A stretch of DNA of 64,000 nucleotides from positions 1-64,000 of the forward strand of contig NZ_JAAXGE010000004.1 in NCBI RefSeq assembly GCF_014750685.1. Reading direction: 5' to 3'. This stretch comes from Bacteroides sp. GM023. GTDB taxonomy: Bacteria > Bacteroidota > Bacteroidia > Bacteroidales > Bacteroidaceae. A program made the translations under genes and the position numbers. Shown here piece by piece: positions 43,950 to 54,572 of this stretch (positions within the stretch are counted from its first letter, which is position 1; the number at the start of each line of letters is the position of its first letter). The notes beneath the pieces are model-generated. The model worked only from the letters and a program-made list of their open reading frames with translations. It was not told the origin of the DNA and searched no databases.

Positions 43950-45125
43950 ATGAAAAGATTATCTTTCAAATCCATAACTCTTATGTGCTGTATGGCGTTG
44001 AGCTTTAGTGCTTGTCAGGACATAGTGACCTATAATGATAATTATGACGACGAAATGGCGTCAAGCGGTGCCCCCGTTATTGACGCTGTATATGACTCCA
44101 AAGACAGGGATAAATTGTTACCAATCACTGACGGAAATCTGGAGCAGATGATTGTGCTTGACGGTTCCAATTTAAGCCGTGTGAGGAAAGTGATGTTCAA
44201 TGATGTCGAACTCCCTGTCGGTGAGGTATATGCGACTGCCGGCAGTGCCTATCTTCCCATTCCCCGTCAGATTCCGTTGGAAGTGAATAATAAACTCTAT
44301 TATGAAACGGAGTTGGGAAGTACCACGTATGATTTCACGGTGTCTGTACCCTTGGTTCAGGTGGACGGTCTATATAACGAATTTGCTCTTCCCGGCACAT
44401 CTGTACAGTTGAAAGGTAAGTACTTCGACCTCTATGGATTCGGAGGCGGGAATTCTACTTCTACTGTCAAAATGAACGGTGTAGAACTTGAGGTAGATTC
44501 TATCTCGGACAAATATATGTCGGTTGTCATTCCAGAGAATGCACAGGATAACTCTGTCATCGAAGTGAGTTATGTGGGAGCGGGTTCTGTTGCCCATACC
44601 GAGAGAATCCCTTATCGTATGACGGATGCGATTATCTGGAACCTTTCTCGTCCTGATGATTACGGACTCTGGGCAGGCAAAGAACTTATCGTCAATGAAG
44701 CAGGCGACAACGAGCCTGAAATTCTCTATGGCCCTTATTTTAGGGTGAATGGCAGTTATGGTGCATGGAACTGGACGAATCTTGTTTGCGGAGGATTTAA
44801 TTGCCCGGCTGATGTGGCGGCAAATCCTGCCGATTACAACTTTAAGTTTGAGGTTTACTCTCCGACGGGGCATCCGTTCTATGATTCGGCTGAATATGGT
44901 TATTTGATTCAGCTTAATAATGGCAATTATCCGTGGAATCCTTCAGCGAATGGTAGTTTCAATACATACGGGAAGTGGTGTACTGTTTCAATTGATTTGC
45001 AGAGCGTGTCGGGTAATGCTTTCTCGGAAGGATGGACAGGGTTGTCATTCATCCTCCAACCCAATTCGGATTGGAGCGTAGACCACAGTTTTGCCAATAT
45101 TCGTATTGAGAAGAAAATCAGGTAA
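43950..45125 (+). CDS. Surface glycan-binding protein with IPT/TIG-like domains (PUL2)
   Basis: A 391-residue lipoprotein with Cys22 (SFSACQDIVTYND); the mature N-terminus is acidic, fitting export to the surface. Residues about 42-130 and 130-215 look like IPT/TIG domains (LEQMIVLDGSNLSRVRKVMF; GTSVQLKGKYFDLYGFG). The C-terminal domain (about 215-391) has many aromatic residues and begins with IIWNLSRPDDYGLWAG; it resembles the C-terminal ligand-binding domain of SGBP-B-like proteins. Its place directly after susD and before the mannanase supports a role in holding mannan at the surface. No catalytic motif is seen. Confidence 0.85.
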   Translation: MKRLSFKSITLMCCMALSFSACQDIVTYNDNYDDEMASSGAPVIDAVYDSKDRDKLLPITDGNLEQMIVLDGSNLSRVRKVMFNDVELPVGEVYATAGSAYLPIPRQIPLEVNNKLYYETELGSTTYDFTVSVPLVQVDGLYNEFALPGTSVQLKGKYFDLYGFGGGNSTSTVKMNGVELEVDSISDKYMSVVIPENAQDNSVIEVSYVGAGSVAHTERIPYRMTDAIIWNLSRPDDYGLWAGKELIVNEAGDNEPEILYGPYFRVNGSYGAWNWTNLVCGGFNCPADVAANPADYNFKFEVYSPTGHPFYDSAEYGYLIQLNNGNYPWNPSANGSFNTYGKWCTVSIDLQSVSGNAFSEGWTGLSFILQPNSDWSVDHSFANIRIEKKIR

Positions 45126-45135
45126 ATGATTATAG

Positions 45136-46227
<1,092 letters not shown>

Positions 46228-46244
46228 CAGACTATTCAACTTTT

Positions 46245-47345
46245 ATGATGAAATATATAATTCTGACTATTAATGTGATACTTTGCATCCTCTTACCGAC
46301 TGCGTGCAGTGGTGGAGGAGAAGCCGGTGGAAAAACGCCGGAAACAGTCGCCTTGTTCCAGAGTTTGAAACAGGCGGAACGGAAAGGCATTCTTTTCGGG
46401 CATCATGATGATACTGCTTACGGAATAGGTTGGGAAGGTGATAAGGGACGTAGCGATGTCAAGAGTGTCTGCGGTGCTTATCCGGGGGTGATGTCTTTCG
46501 ATTTGGGAGAGATTGAGCTCGGAGGAACACATAATCTTGACAAAGTATCCTTTGTGCATCTTCGTGAATATATTATTGAGCAGTATGCCCGTGGCGGCAT
46601 GATTTCGCTCAGTTGGCATGCACGTAATCCGAAAACGGGTGGTGACTCATGGGATGTGACCGATAGCACTGTAGTGGCTTCTGTTATGCAGGGAGGAGAG
46701 AATCATGAGAAAATGCTCGGATGGATAGACCGTGTGGCCGATTTCCTGCTTTCACTGAAGACAAAGGAGGGGACACTCGTTCCTGTGGTGTTTCGCCCTT
46801 GGCATGAACATACCGGAAGCTGGTTTTGGTGGGGCAAGGATTTGTGTTCTTCGGAACAATACAAGACCCTTTGGCGGATGACCAACGACCGTTTGCGTCT
46901 GAAGGGAGTGAATAATGTGCTGTTAGCTTACTCGCCGGGAATGGAATCTGATACGGTTGAAGAATATCTTGAACGCTATCCGGGGGATGATATTATAGAT
47001 GTTCTTGGTACGGATGTCTATCAGTATGAACGTTCTCAGTATATCAGGCAATTGAACAAGATGTTGACGATTCTGACTGAAGCGGGCAGGAAGCACGATA
47101 AGCCTATTGCCCTGACCGAAACGGGATTGGAAGGCATTCCCGATTCCCTGTGGTGGACAGGGACGCTGTTGCCGGTCATCGAGAAATATCCCCTCAGTTA
47201 TGTACTGGTTTGGCGTAATGCGCGCGAAAAGTCCACTCATTATTATGCTCCCTATCCCGGACAAGTATCTGCCGATGATTTCGTGAAATTCAGTCAGTCT
47301 CCGAAAATGTTGTTTGTCGGAGACAATTTTGAACTCTATAAATAA
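46245..47345 (+). CDS. GH26 beta-mannanase, probable periplasmic mannobiose-releasing enzyme
   Basis: A 366-residue GH26 enzyme. The signal peptide has a lipobox-like LLPTAC at Cys21, with CSGGGEAGG after it. Catalytic Glu188 lies in VVFRPWHEHTGSWFWWG and Glu292 in PIALTETGLEG. The N-terminus of the barrel, GILFGHHDDTAYGIGW, is typical for GH26 enzymes that release mannobiose from chain ends. By gene order it matches BoMan26A of B. ovatus. It starts 17 bp after the first GH26 gene; the two share the fold but differ in the sequence before the barrel and in loops, which fits division of work between surface and periplasm. Mannobiose is the substrate needed by the downstream epimerase. Confidence 0.92.
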   Translation: MMKYIILTINVILCILLPTACSGGGEAGGKTPETVALFQSLKQAERKGILFGHHDDTAYGIGWEGDKGRSDVKSVCGAYPGVMSFDLGEIELGGTHNLDKVSFVHLREYIIEQYARGGMISLSWHARNPKTGGDSWDVTDSTVVASVMQGGENHEKMLGWIDRVADFLLSLKTKEGTLVPVVFRPWHEHTGSWFWWGKDLCSSEQYKTLWRMTNDRLRLKGVNNVLLAYSPGMESDTVEEYLERYPGDDIIDVLGTDVYQYERSQYIRQLNKMLTILTEAGRKHDKPIALTETGLEGIPDSLWWTGTLLPVIEKYPLSYVLVWRNAREKSTHYYAPYPGQVSADDFVKFSQSPKMLFVGDNFELYK

Positions 47346-47351
47346 GGAAAC

Positions 47352-49562
47352 ATGATGAAGAATCTGATTAGAATCTGCCTGTTTACTACTCTTTTGTTTG
47401 TAACAGGAGACTTGGTTGCTCAAAATGTGCATGTGTCAACCCCTCGTACTTCACTGGTACTCTCGGCTCCGGTGGGAGGAGAATTGAAGTATGTATATTA
47501 TGGCAGTAAGCTTACTGAAAACGATTATCGCGAAGTTTATAATGCACCTGTCATGCAACATACGGCTTATCCGGTATATGGTATGAACTGTCCGGGTGAG
47601 TCGGCGTTGGCAGTGACTCATGCCGACGGAAACATGACTTTGCAAATGGAAGTGACCGGTACGGAAATCAAGAACACCGACGGAGCAGTTATTGCCGTCA
47701 TTAAACTGAAAGACAAGGTCTATCCGTTTTCTGTAAATGTGTGCTACAAGGCCTACTCTGATGTAGATATCATAGAGACTTGGACAGAAATAGCCCATGC
47801 GGAGAAAAAGAATGTTACGTTACGTAAGTTTGATTCGGCTTTTCTGCCTGTGAGGAGGGGGAATGTATGGTTGTCAAGTTTGTACGGTTCATGGGCCAAC
47901 GAGGGGAAACTTGTGCAGGAACCTCTCGAACCGGGCATGAAAGTGATAAAGAATAGGGATGGCGTGAGAAATTCGCATACGGCGCATGCCGAAGTGATGT
48001 TCTCTCTTGATGGCAAACCACAGGAGAACTACGGCAATGTCATTGGTGCAGCTCTTTGTTATGGCGGAAACTACAAACTACGCATTGATACGGATGACAG
48101 TGAATATCATCAATTTTATGCCGGCATAAATGAAGAGAACTCAGCTTATAACTTAAAGAAAGGGGAGCTTTTCATCACTCCGGCTTTAGCATTGACTTAC
48201 AGCGCCGAGGGACTGAGCGGATGCAGCCGTAACTTTCATCGTTGGGCACGCAAATACAAACTGGCGCATGGAAATTCTCTCCGCAAAATATTGTTGAACA
48301 GTTGGGAAGGAGTGTATTTTGATATCAACGAGAACGGTATGAACCAGATGATGGGAGATATCGCATCTATGGGTGGTGAACTGTTTGTGATGGACGATGG
48401 ATGGTTTGGTGATAAGTACAAACGTAACTCAGACAATTCTTCATTGGGCGACTGGAAGGTGGATACCGGGAAACTGCCCGGCGGTATTCGCAAATTGGTG
48501 GACGATGCCCGCCAACATAAGGTGAAGTTCGGTATATGGATTGAACCGGAAATGGCCAATACCACTAGTGAGCTTTACGAAAAGCATCCGGAATGGATAT
48601 TGAAAGCTCCCTTGCGCGAACCGGTATTGGGGCGTGGAGGGACGCAAGTGGTGCTTGACCTGGGCAATCCGCAGGTGCAGGATTTTATATTCAATCTTGT
48701 AGACACTTTGATGACCAATTATCCGGAAATAGACTATATCAAATGGGATGCGAACATGGCTATCATGAATCATGGGTCGAACTATCTGCCGAAGAATGAA
48801 CAAAGTCATCTGTATATTGCCTATCATCGGGGATTTGAGAATGTGTGCCGCCGGATACGTGCCAAATATCCGGAACTCACCATACAGGCGTGTGCCAGTG
48901 GAGGCGGGCGTGCCAATTATGGAGTGCTTCCTTACTTTGACGAGTTTTGGGTGAGTGACAATACAGATGCGTTGCAGCGAATTTATATGCAATGGGGAGC
49001 CTCTTATTTCTTTCCGGCTATAGCTATGGCTTCACATATCAGTGCTGCGCCCAATCATCAGACTTTCCGCACCATTCCTTTGAAATATCGTATCGATGTG
49101 GCTATGAGCGGTCGTTTGGGAATGGAAATACAGCCTAAGAATATGACGGACGAAGAGAAAGAACTATGTCGTAAGGCTATTGCTGACTATAAGATGATTC
49201 GTCCTGTGGTACAATTGGGAGATATTTACCGGTTACTTTCTCCGTATGACAGACTGGGAGTAGCTTCACTGATGTACGTCTCTCCGGAAAAAGAGAAAGC
49301 TGTGTTCTATTGGTGGAAGACTGAACATTTCTGCAACCAGCATTTGCCTCGTATCAGGATGGCGGGGCTTCATCCTGATAAAATTTATAAAGTGACTGAA
49401 TTGAACCGGATAGACAACCAGCCTCTGGATTACGAAGGAAAAGCTTTTAGCGGCGCGTATCTGATGGCGAACGGACTGGAAATGCCTTATAATCACAAAG
49501 TGGATTACCATAAGTTGAGTGATTATTCCAGCCGGATACTTTATCTGGAAGAGGTTAAGTGA
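47352..49562 (+). CDS. GH36 alpha-galactosidase (PUL2)
   Basis: A 736-residue alpha-galactosidase with a type I signal peptide (GDLVAQ), so probably periplasmic. Large N-terminal beta-domain (about 20-310), TIM barrel (about 320-640) and small C-terminal beta-domain. GH36 motifs are complete: LFVMDDGWFGDKY, WKVDTGKLPGGI, FGIWIEPEMAN, DYIKWDANMAIMN with the nucleophilic Asp, the substrate loop QACASGGGRANYGVLPYF, and WVSDNTDALQRI with the acid/base Asp. It removes alpha-1,6-galactose from galactomanno-oligosaccharides so that the periplasmic mannanase can act. Six bp after the GH26 gene. Confidence 0.95.
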   Translation: MMKNLIRICLFTTLLFVTGDLVAQNVHVSTPRTSLVLSAPVGGELKYVYYGSKLTENDYREVYNAPVMQHTAYPVYGMNCPGESALAVTHADGNMTLQMEVTGTEIKNTDGAVIAVIKLKDKVYPFSVNVCYKAYSDVDIIETWTEIAHAEKKNVTLRKFDSAFLPVRRGNVWLSSLYGSWANEGKLVQEPLEPGMKVIKNRDGVRNSHTAHAEVMFSLDGKPQENYGNVIGAALCYGGNYKLRIDTDDSEYHQFYAGINEENSAYNLKKGELFITPALALTYSAEGLSGCSRNFHRWARKYKLAHGNSLRKILLNSWEGVYFDINENGMNQMMGDIASMGGELFVMDDGWFGDKYKRNSDNSSLGDWKVDTGKLPGGIRKLVDDARQHKVKFGIWIEPEMANTTSELYEKHPEWILKAPLREPVLGRGGTQVVLDLGNPQVQDFIFNLVDTLMTNYPEIDYIKWDANMAIMNHGSNYLPKNEQSHLYIAYHRGFENVCRRIRAKYPELTIQACASGGGRANYGVLPYFDEFWVSDNTDALQRIYMQWGASYFFPAIAMASHISAAPNHQTFRTIPLKYRIDVAMSGRLGMEIQPKNMTDEEKELCRKAIADYKMIRPVVQLGDIYRLLSPYDRLGVASLMYVSPEKEKAVFYWWKTEHFCNQHLPRIRMAGLHPDKIYKVTELNRIDNQPLDYEGKAFSGAYLMANGLEMPYNHKVDYHKLSDYSSRILYLEEVK

Positions 49563-49605
49563 ATATATATATAAGAGAATAACGATATTTAGTTTGACGA
49601 TTGAT

Positions 49606-50778
49606 ATGATTACATTTAAAGAGAAGTTGAATACTCTGTTTGATGATTACAATAAACTGATTACCCGCAAGAATGTGCCTTTGGAAGATGGTAACGGCAT
49701 TTTCACCCGTTACAAGTATCCGATACTGACGGCTGCCCATACTCCCGTCTTCTGGCGTTATGATTTGGATCCCAAATCCAACCCTTATCTGATGGAGCGT
49801 ATCGGCATGAACGCTACATTGAATTCCGGAGCCATTAAATGGAACGGTAAGTACCTGTTGGTAGTACGTGTGGAAGGTGCCGACCGTAAATCGTTTTTTG
49901 CAGTAGCCGAGAGTCCTAATGGCATTGACAATTTCCGTTTTTGGGATTATCCTATTACGATGCCCGAAGATGTGATTCCAGCTACCAATATTTATGATAT
50001 GCGCCTTACGGCGCATGAAGACGGCTGGGTGTACGGCATTTTCTGCGCGGAAAGACATGACCCGGCAGCGCCGGCGGGCGACTTGTCATCGGCAACTGCC
50101 ACTGCTGCCATAGCTCGCACCAAAGATTTTGTGAACTGGGAGCGGCTGCCTGATTTGAAGACCGGAAGCCAGCAACGCAATGTCGTGCTTCATCCCGAAT
50201 TCGTCAATGGGAAATATGCACTTTACACCCGTCCGCAGGACGGATTCATCGATGCCGGAAGCGGAGGGGGAATCGGCTGGGCATTGGTGGACGATATGAC
50301 TCATGCGGAGGTAAGAGAGGAAACGATTATCGACCGGCGCTATTATCATACAATCAAAGAGGTGAAGAACGGAGAAGGGCCGCATCCTATCAAGACTCCT
50401 AAAGGGTGGCTGCATCTGGCACATGGGGTTCGCGGATGTGCCGCCGGGTTAAGATATGTTCTTTATATGTATATGACTTCTCTTGAAGACCCGACTCGTG
50501 TGATAGCTTCTCCTGCCGGGGCAATCATGGTTCCCGAAGGCGGGGAACGTGTGGGAGATGTTTCGAATGTACTGTTTTCCAATGGCTGGATTGCAGATGA
50601 AGACGGAAAAGTATTCATTTATTACGCTTCGAGTGATACACGTATGCATGTGGCAACTTCTACCATAGACAGGCTGGTGGATTATTGTCTGAATACTCCG
50701 CAAGACGGTTATTGTTCATCTGCCTCTGTCGAAACACTGAAACGGCAAATTGCGAAAAACCTGAAATTGATGAGTTGA
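49606..50778 (+). CDS. GH130 4-O-beta-D-mannosyl-D-glucose phosphorylase
   Basis: A 390-residue cytoplasmic phosphorylase of the GH130_1 type. The start at 49606 gives MITFKEKLNTLFDDYNKL, the known start of family members, and leaves a 43-bp gap; the ATG at 49519 would overlap the GH36 gene. The five-bladed propeller contains the catalytic Asp131 in NIYDMRLTAHEDG, equal in number to the catalytic Asp of the Bacteroides fragilis enzyme as I remember it. Phosphate-binding residues are expected around IARTKDFVNWERL and YYHTIKEVKNGEGPHP. It converts mannosyl-1,4-glucose and phosphate to mannose-1-phosphate and glucose, following the epimerase encoded two genes downstream. Confidence 0.93.
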   Translation: MITFKEKLNTLFDDYNKLITRKNVPLEDGNGIFTRYKYPILTAAHTPVFWRYDLDPKSNPYLMERIGMNATLNSGAIKWNGKYLLVVRVEGADRKSFFAVAESPNGIDNFRFWDYPITMPEDVIPATNIYDMRLTAHEDGWVYGIFCAERHDPAAPAGDLSSATATAAIARTKDFVNWERLPDLKTGSQQRNVVLHPEFVNGKYALYTRPQDGFIDAGSGGGIGWALVDDMTHAEVREETIIDRRYYHTIKEVKNGEGPHPIKTPKGWLHLAHGVRGCAAGLRYVLYMYMTSLEDPTRVIASPAGAIMVPEGGERVGDVSNVLFSNGWIADEDGKVFIYYASSDTRMHVATSTIDRLVDYCLNTPQDGYCSSASVETLKRQIAKNLKLMS

Positions 50779-50807
50779 TGCCCAGCATCCTTAAATAACG
50801 GTCTACC

Positions 50808-52181
50808 ATGATAAAACTAAAAGAAAAGATTGGCTACGGTTTGGGAGACATGGCTTCCTCCATGTTCTGGAAGTTGTTCGGCTCTTATCTGATGATATTT
50901 TATACGGATGTGTTCGGAATGCCGGCAGCCGTTGTGGGGACTATGTTCCTCGTCACTCGTGTATGGGATTCGGCATTCGACCCTATTGTCGGAATCATTG
51001 CCGACCGCACTCGTTCGAGGTGGGGAAAGTTCCGCCCTTATCTGCTATTTCTTGCTTTTCCGTTTGCCTTCATCGGAATCCTGACTTTCACTACTCCCGA
51101 ATGGAGCATGACGGCGAAGATTGTATATGCTTATATTACTTACTCACTGATGATGATGGTTTATTCGGCTATCAATGTGCCTTATGCTTCTCTGTTGGGC
51201 GTGATGAGTGCCGAACCGCATGATCGCAATGTGCTGTCTGTATACCGCATGGTATTTGCCTATTTGGGCAGTTTCATCGCATTGCTGCTCTTCATGCCTA
51301 TGGTGAATGCTTTTAGTGAAGGGCATGGTGAGCAATACGGTTGGGAAATGGCTGTAACCGTGATAGCTGTAATGTGTACCGTCTTTTTTATCGGTTGTTT
51401 TGCTTTGACCCGTGAGCGTGTGAAACCTATCAGGGAGAAGCAGGCACCGCTGAAAGATGACTTGAAAGATTTGCTGCACAACCGCCCCTGGTGGATTTTG
51501 TTGGGAGCGGGTATTGCTGCCTTGATTTTCAATTCCATTCGTGATGGTGCCACTGTGTATTATTTCAAGTACTTTATTGTGGAAAATAGTAATGAACCGG
51601 TTACCCTTCTGGGTATCCCCTTTGTACTAAGCGGACTGTATCTGGCTATTGGACAAGCGGCTAATATCATCGGAGTGATTTTGGCCGCTCCGGTCAGCAA
51701 CCGCATCGGAAAAAAAAGAACTTATATGTGGGCTATGGTAGTTGCTACGGTGCTCAGTATCGTTTTCTATTGGTTCGAGAAAGAGAATCTTGTACTCATT
51801 TTTATTTTCCAGATACTTATCAGTATTTGTGCCGGCAGTATTTTCCCTCTTTTATGGAGCATGTATGCCGATTGTGTAGACTACTCCGAACTTAAAACGG
51901 GTAACAGGGCTACCGGACTGATATTTTCTTCTTCGTCGATGAGTCAGAAGTTTGGTTGGGCAATCGGCAGTGCTGTCACTGGATGGTTGTTGGGGTACTT
52001 CGGTTTCCAGGCGAATGTGGTGCAAAACGACCAGGCTATTAACGGTATCAGGATGTTTCTCAGTTTTTTGCCTGCCATAGGTACCTTATTGAGCATTTTG
52101 TTCATCAGTATGTATCCGCTGTCCGAAAAAAGAATGAAAGAAATCATCGGGGAACTGGAACAGAAAAGAAATCATCATTAA
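50808..52181 (+). CDS. GPH-family sugar:cation symporter (probable mannobiose transporter)
   Basis: A 457-residue inner-membrane protein with 12 predicted transmembrane helices. GPH-family features include EKIGYGLGDMASSMFWKLFG at the N-terminus, RVWDSAFDPIVGIIADRTRSRWGKFRP (shown in part: DPIVGIIADRTRSRWGKFRP) in loop 2-3, and SMYADCVDYSELKTGNRATG in the C-terminal half. Being encoded between the GH130 and the epimerase, it should carry mannobiose from the periplasm to the cytoplasm. No signal peptide or fused domain. The start is 29 bp after the GH130 stop. Confidence 0.92.
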   Translation: MIKLKEKIGYGLGDMASSMFWKLFGSYLMIFYTDVFGMPAAVVGTMFLVTRVWDSAFDPIVGIIADRTRSRWGKFRPYLLFLAFPFAFIGILTFTTPEWSMTAKIVYAYITYSLMMMVYSAINVPYASLLGVMSAEPHDRNVLSVYRMVFAYLGSFIALLLFMPMVNAFSEGHGEQYGWEMAVTVIAVMCTVFFIGCFALTRERVKPIREKQAPLKDDLKDLLHNRPWWILLGAGIAALIFNSIRDGATVYYFKYFIVENSNEPVTLLGIPFVLSGLYLAIGQAANIIGVILAAPVSNRIGKKRTYMWAMVVATVLSIVFYWFEKENLVLIFIFQILISICAGSIFPLLWSMYADCVDYSELKTGNRATGLIFSSSSMSQKFGWAIGSAVTGWLLGYFGFQANVVQNDQAINGIRMFLSFLPAIGTLLSILFISMYPLSEKRMKEIIGELEQKRNHH

Positions 52182-52193
52182 ACATTTAGGATT

Positions 52194-53384
52194 ATGGAAA
52201 CCACTATTGAACGCCTGAAAGAGGAAGTACAACAAGTGCTTACCACTAATATTCTCCCTTACTGGATAGAGAAAATGCAGGACAGAGGGAACGGAGGATT
52301 TTATGGTCGTATCACAGGGCAAGAATGCTTGGTTGCAGAAGCAGAGAAGGGAGCTGTCATGAATGCGCGCATCTTGTGGACATTTTCCGCCGCTTACCGT
52401 CTGTTGCATAAGCCCGAATATCTGGAAATTGCCACTCGTGCCAAACGTGAAATAATCGACCGTTTTTATGATAAACAATTTGGGGGAATTTATTGGAGCA
52501 TAGATGCTCATGGGCAGCCTTTGGATACAAAGAAGCAGGTCTATGCTATCGGATTTGCTATTTATGGACTGAGTGAATATCATCGGGCAACGGCAGACAA
52601 CGAAGCTTTGGAGTATGCTATCCGCCTTTTTCATGACATCGAATTGCATTGTTTTGACGAAAGAAGAAATGGGTATTATGAAGCTTTTTCCCGAGAATGG
52701 GAAGAAATAGCGGATATGCGTCTCAGTGACAAGGATGCGAATGAACGTAAGACAATGAATACTCATTTGCATATTCTTGAGCCTTACACCAATCTTTTTC
52801 GAGTATGGAAGGATGAAATACTGAAAAGCCGATTACATAATCTTATCCGTTTATTCGTTGATGAGATTATGGATATGGACACAAGGCATCTACAGCTTTT
52901 CTTTGATGACAACTGGCAAAGCAATTACCATATTATATCTTACGGTCATGATATTGAAGCGTCGTGGCTCATCCATGAGGCGGCACTCGTACTTGCTGAC
53001 CGCCAGCTATTGTCCGAAATAGAAATGTACGTCGTCGAGATTGCTGAGGCTGCTGCGGAAGGTTTTCTTTCCGACGGTGGAATGATTTATGAGTTGCGGA
53101 CTGACAGTTCTTCTATTGATGCTGACCGGCATTGGTGGGTACAAGCTGAAACAGTGGTAGGATTCATGAATCTATATCAGCATTTCGGTGACAAGTTATC
53201 TTTGTCACGCGCTGTCCGGTGCTGGGAGTTCATCAAAAAGCATTTGATTGATTATGCAAACGGAGAATGGTACTGGAGCCTTTCGGCTGATGGGGCTGTC
53301 AACCGTGAGGATGATAAAGCCGGATTTTGGAAATGTCCTTACCATAACGGGCGTATGTGTATAGAGATTATGGAGCGTTTTTGA
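52194..53384 (+). CDS. Cellobiose/mannobiose 2-epimerase
   Basis: A 396-residue cytoplasmic epimerase of the AGE superfamily with an (alpha/alpha)6 barrel. Family blocks seen: GGFYGRITGQ, KGAVMNARILWTFSAAYRL, FGGIYWSIDAHGQPLDTKKQVYA (the first 20 residues are diagnostic), NTHLHILEPYTNLFRVW, SYGHDIEASWLIHEAA and RHWWVQAETVVGF, the last three carrying the conserved histidines and acidic residue of the active site. It converts beta-1,4-mannobiose to mannosyl-1,4-glucose, which GH130 then cleaves. It is the last gene of the PUL2 operon; a terminator lies at 53501-53532. B. fragilis has a characterised counterpart in the same context. Confidence 0.93.
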   Translation: METTIERLKEEVQQVLTTNILPYWIEKMQDRGNGGFYGRITGQECLVAEAEKGAVMNARILWTFSAAYRLLHKPEYLEIATRAKREIIDRFYDKQFGGIYWSIDAHGQPLDTKKQVYAIGFAIYGLSEYHRATADNEALEYAIRLFHDIELHCFDERRNGYYEAFSREWEEIADMRLSDKDANERKTMNTHLHILEPYTNLFRVWKDEILKSRLHNLIRLFVDEIMDMDTRHLQLFFDDNWQSNYHIISYGHDIEASWLIHEAALVLADRQLLSEIEMYVVEIAEAAAEGFLSDGGMIYELRTDSSSIDADRHWWVQAETVVGFMNLYQHFGDKLSLSRAVRCWEFIKKHLIDYANGEWYWSLSADGAVNREDDKAGFWKCPYHNGRMCIEIMERF

Positions 53385-53500
53385 TTTCATTGCAGCCGGT
53401 TTGTGTGGGTGTACCAGTAAGCTGTGGTGTGACACTTAGTATACTGTGGGATGACTGAAGATGGCCTTTTGGCAAATTTGAGGTGTATTTATAATGAAAA

Positions 53501-53532
53501 CTGGAGAAAGAGATGTTTCGTCCTTCCTCCAG
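53501..53532. terminator. Terminator between PUL2 and korB
   Basis: CTGGAGAAAG pairs with CTTCCTCCAG (one mismatch) around a 12-base loop; AAAA lies on the left and TTTT on the right, so it can serve both the epimerase gene and the converging korB. The rest of the 174-bp gap shows no gene. Confidence 0.65.
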
Positions 53533-53558
53533 CTTTTATATTATTGATGAGCAGTGAA

Positions 53559-54569
53559 TTACTTCACTTCCCAAGTATCATTCGTCATCAACAGCTCCTG
53601 GAAATTGTGATATTTCTTTTTGGCTTTGATTTCCTCAATTTGTTCTGTAACTGCATCGTTGTAAGTCGGAGCATCAACATCGCGGATTACACCGAGTGCA
53701 ATCGGGAAGTCAGGCCCTTCCATCAAGGCAAGTTTCAATTGAAGCGTATTGTCCTGACAGTGTGCGTCATGGATAAGGACATCTTTTTCTGTGATGCCAT
53801 TTTCACCAAGTTTCACCACTTTCAGTCCGAAGCCTTCCTGCATCAATCCGAATTCCTTGTTTTCACCGAACAACATGGGTTTGCCATGTTCCAGGTAGAT
53901 AGCATTCTTGGCACGTCCTTCTTTAGTTGCGACAGAAGCGTGAGTTCCGTCGTTGAAGATAACGCAGTTTTGCAGAACCTCTACAACAGAAGCACCTTTG
54001 TGGTTGGCTGCTGCTTTCAATACTTCGATAGAAGCGGCGCCATCCACTGCTATGCAGCGGGCAAAGAAGCGTCCACGGGCACCGAAAGCAAGTTCAGCAG
54101 GGTGGAACGGGTCTTCTATTGTTCCATAAGGAGAAGATTTAGTCACGAGCCCGCGTTCCGAAGTCGGTGAATATTGTCCTTTTGTCAAACCATAGATACG
54201 GTTGTTCAGAAGAATCATATTCAAGTCGATGTTACGGCGTAAAGCGTGGATGAAGTGGTTACCACCAATTGCCAGGCCGTCACCGTCACCGGAAATCTGC
54301 CAGATAGTCAAATTCGGGTTAGCTACTTTTGCACCTGTGGCAACAGCGGCAGCACGTCCGTGGATGGTGTGGAAACCATACGTATTTACGTAGTAAGGCA
54401 GACGGGAAGAACAACCGATACCGGAAATTACGGCAATATCGTGCGGTGCTGTTCCCAGTTCGGCCATAGCCTTGTGCAGTGAATTCAGGAAAGCGTGGTC
54501 ACCGCATCCCGGACACCAGCGGGGCTGGCCTGATTTATAATCTTGTACGGTATATACTTTATCGCTCAT
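53559..54569 (-). CDS. korB: 2-oxoglutarate:ferredoxin oxidoreductase, beta subunit
   Basis: A 336-residue thiamine pyrophosphate-binding subunit. It shows RWCPGCGDHAFLNSLHKA (iron-sulfur Cys pair), GIGCSSRLPYYVNTYGFH, and the TPP motif ISGDGDGLAIGGNHFIHALR followed by LLNNRIYGLTKGQYSPTS. With the alpha subunit it oxidises 2-oxoglutarate to succinyl-CoA with ferredoxin, or runs the reductive reaction for glutamate precursor supply in anaerobes. It starts 3 bp after the korA stop, so the two are translationally close. The C-terminal region (DAHCQDNTLQLKLALMEGP) is normal. Confidence 0.93.
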   Translation of the reverse strand: MSDKVYTVQDYKSGQPRWCPGCGDHAFLNSLHKAMAELGTAPHDIAVISGIGCSSRLPYYVNTYGFHTIHGRAAAVATGAKVANPNLTIWQISGDGDGLAIGGNHFIHALRRNIDLNMILLNNRIYGLTKGQYSPTSERGLVTKSSPYGTIEDPFHPAELAFGARGRFFARCIAVDGAASIEVLKAAANHKGASVVEVLQNCVIFNDGTHASVATKEGRAKNAIYLEHGKPMLFGENKEFGLMQEGFGLKVVKLGENGITEKDVLIHDAHCQDNTLQLKLALMEGPDFPIALGVIRDVDAPTYNDAVTEQIEEIKAKKKYHNFQELLMTNDTWEVK

Positions 54570-54572
54570 CTC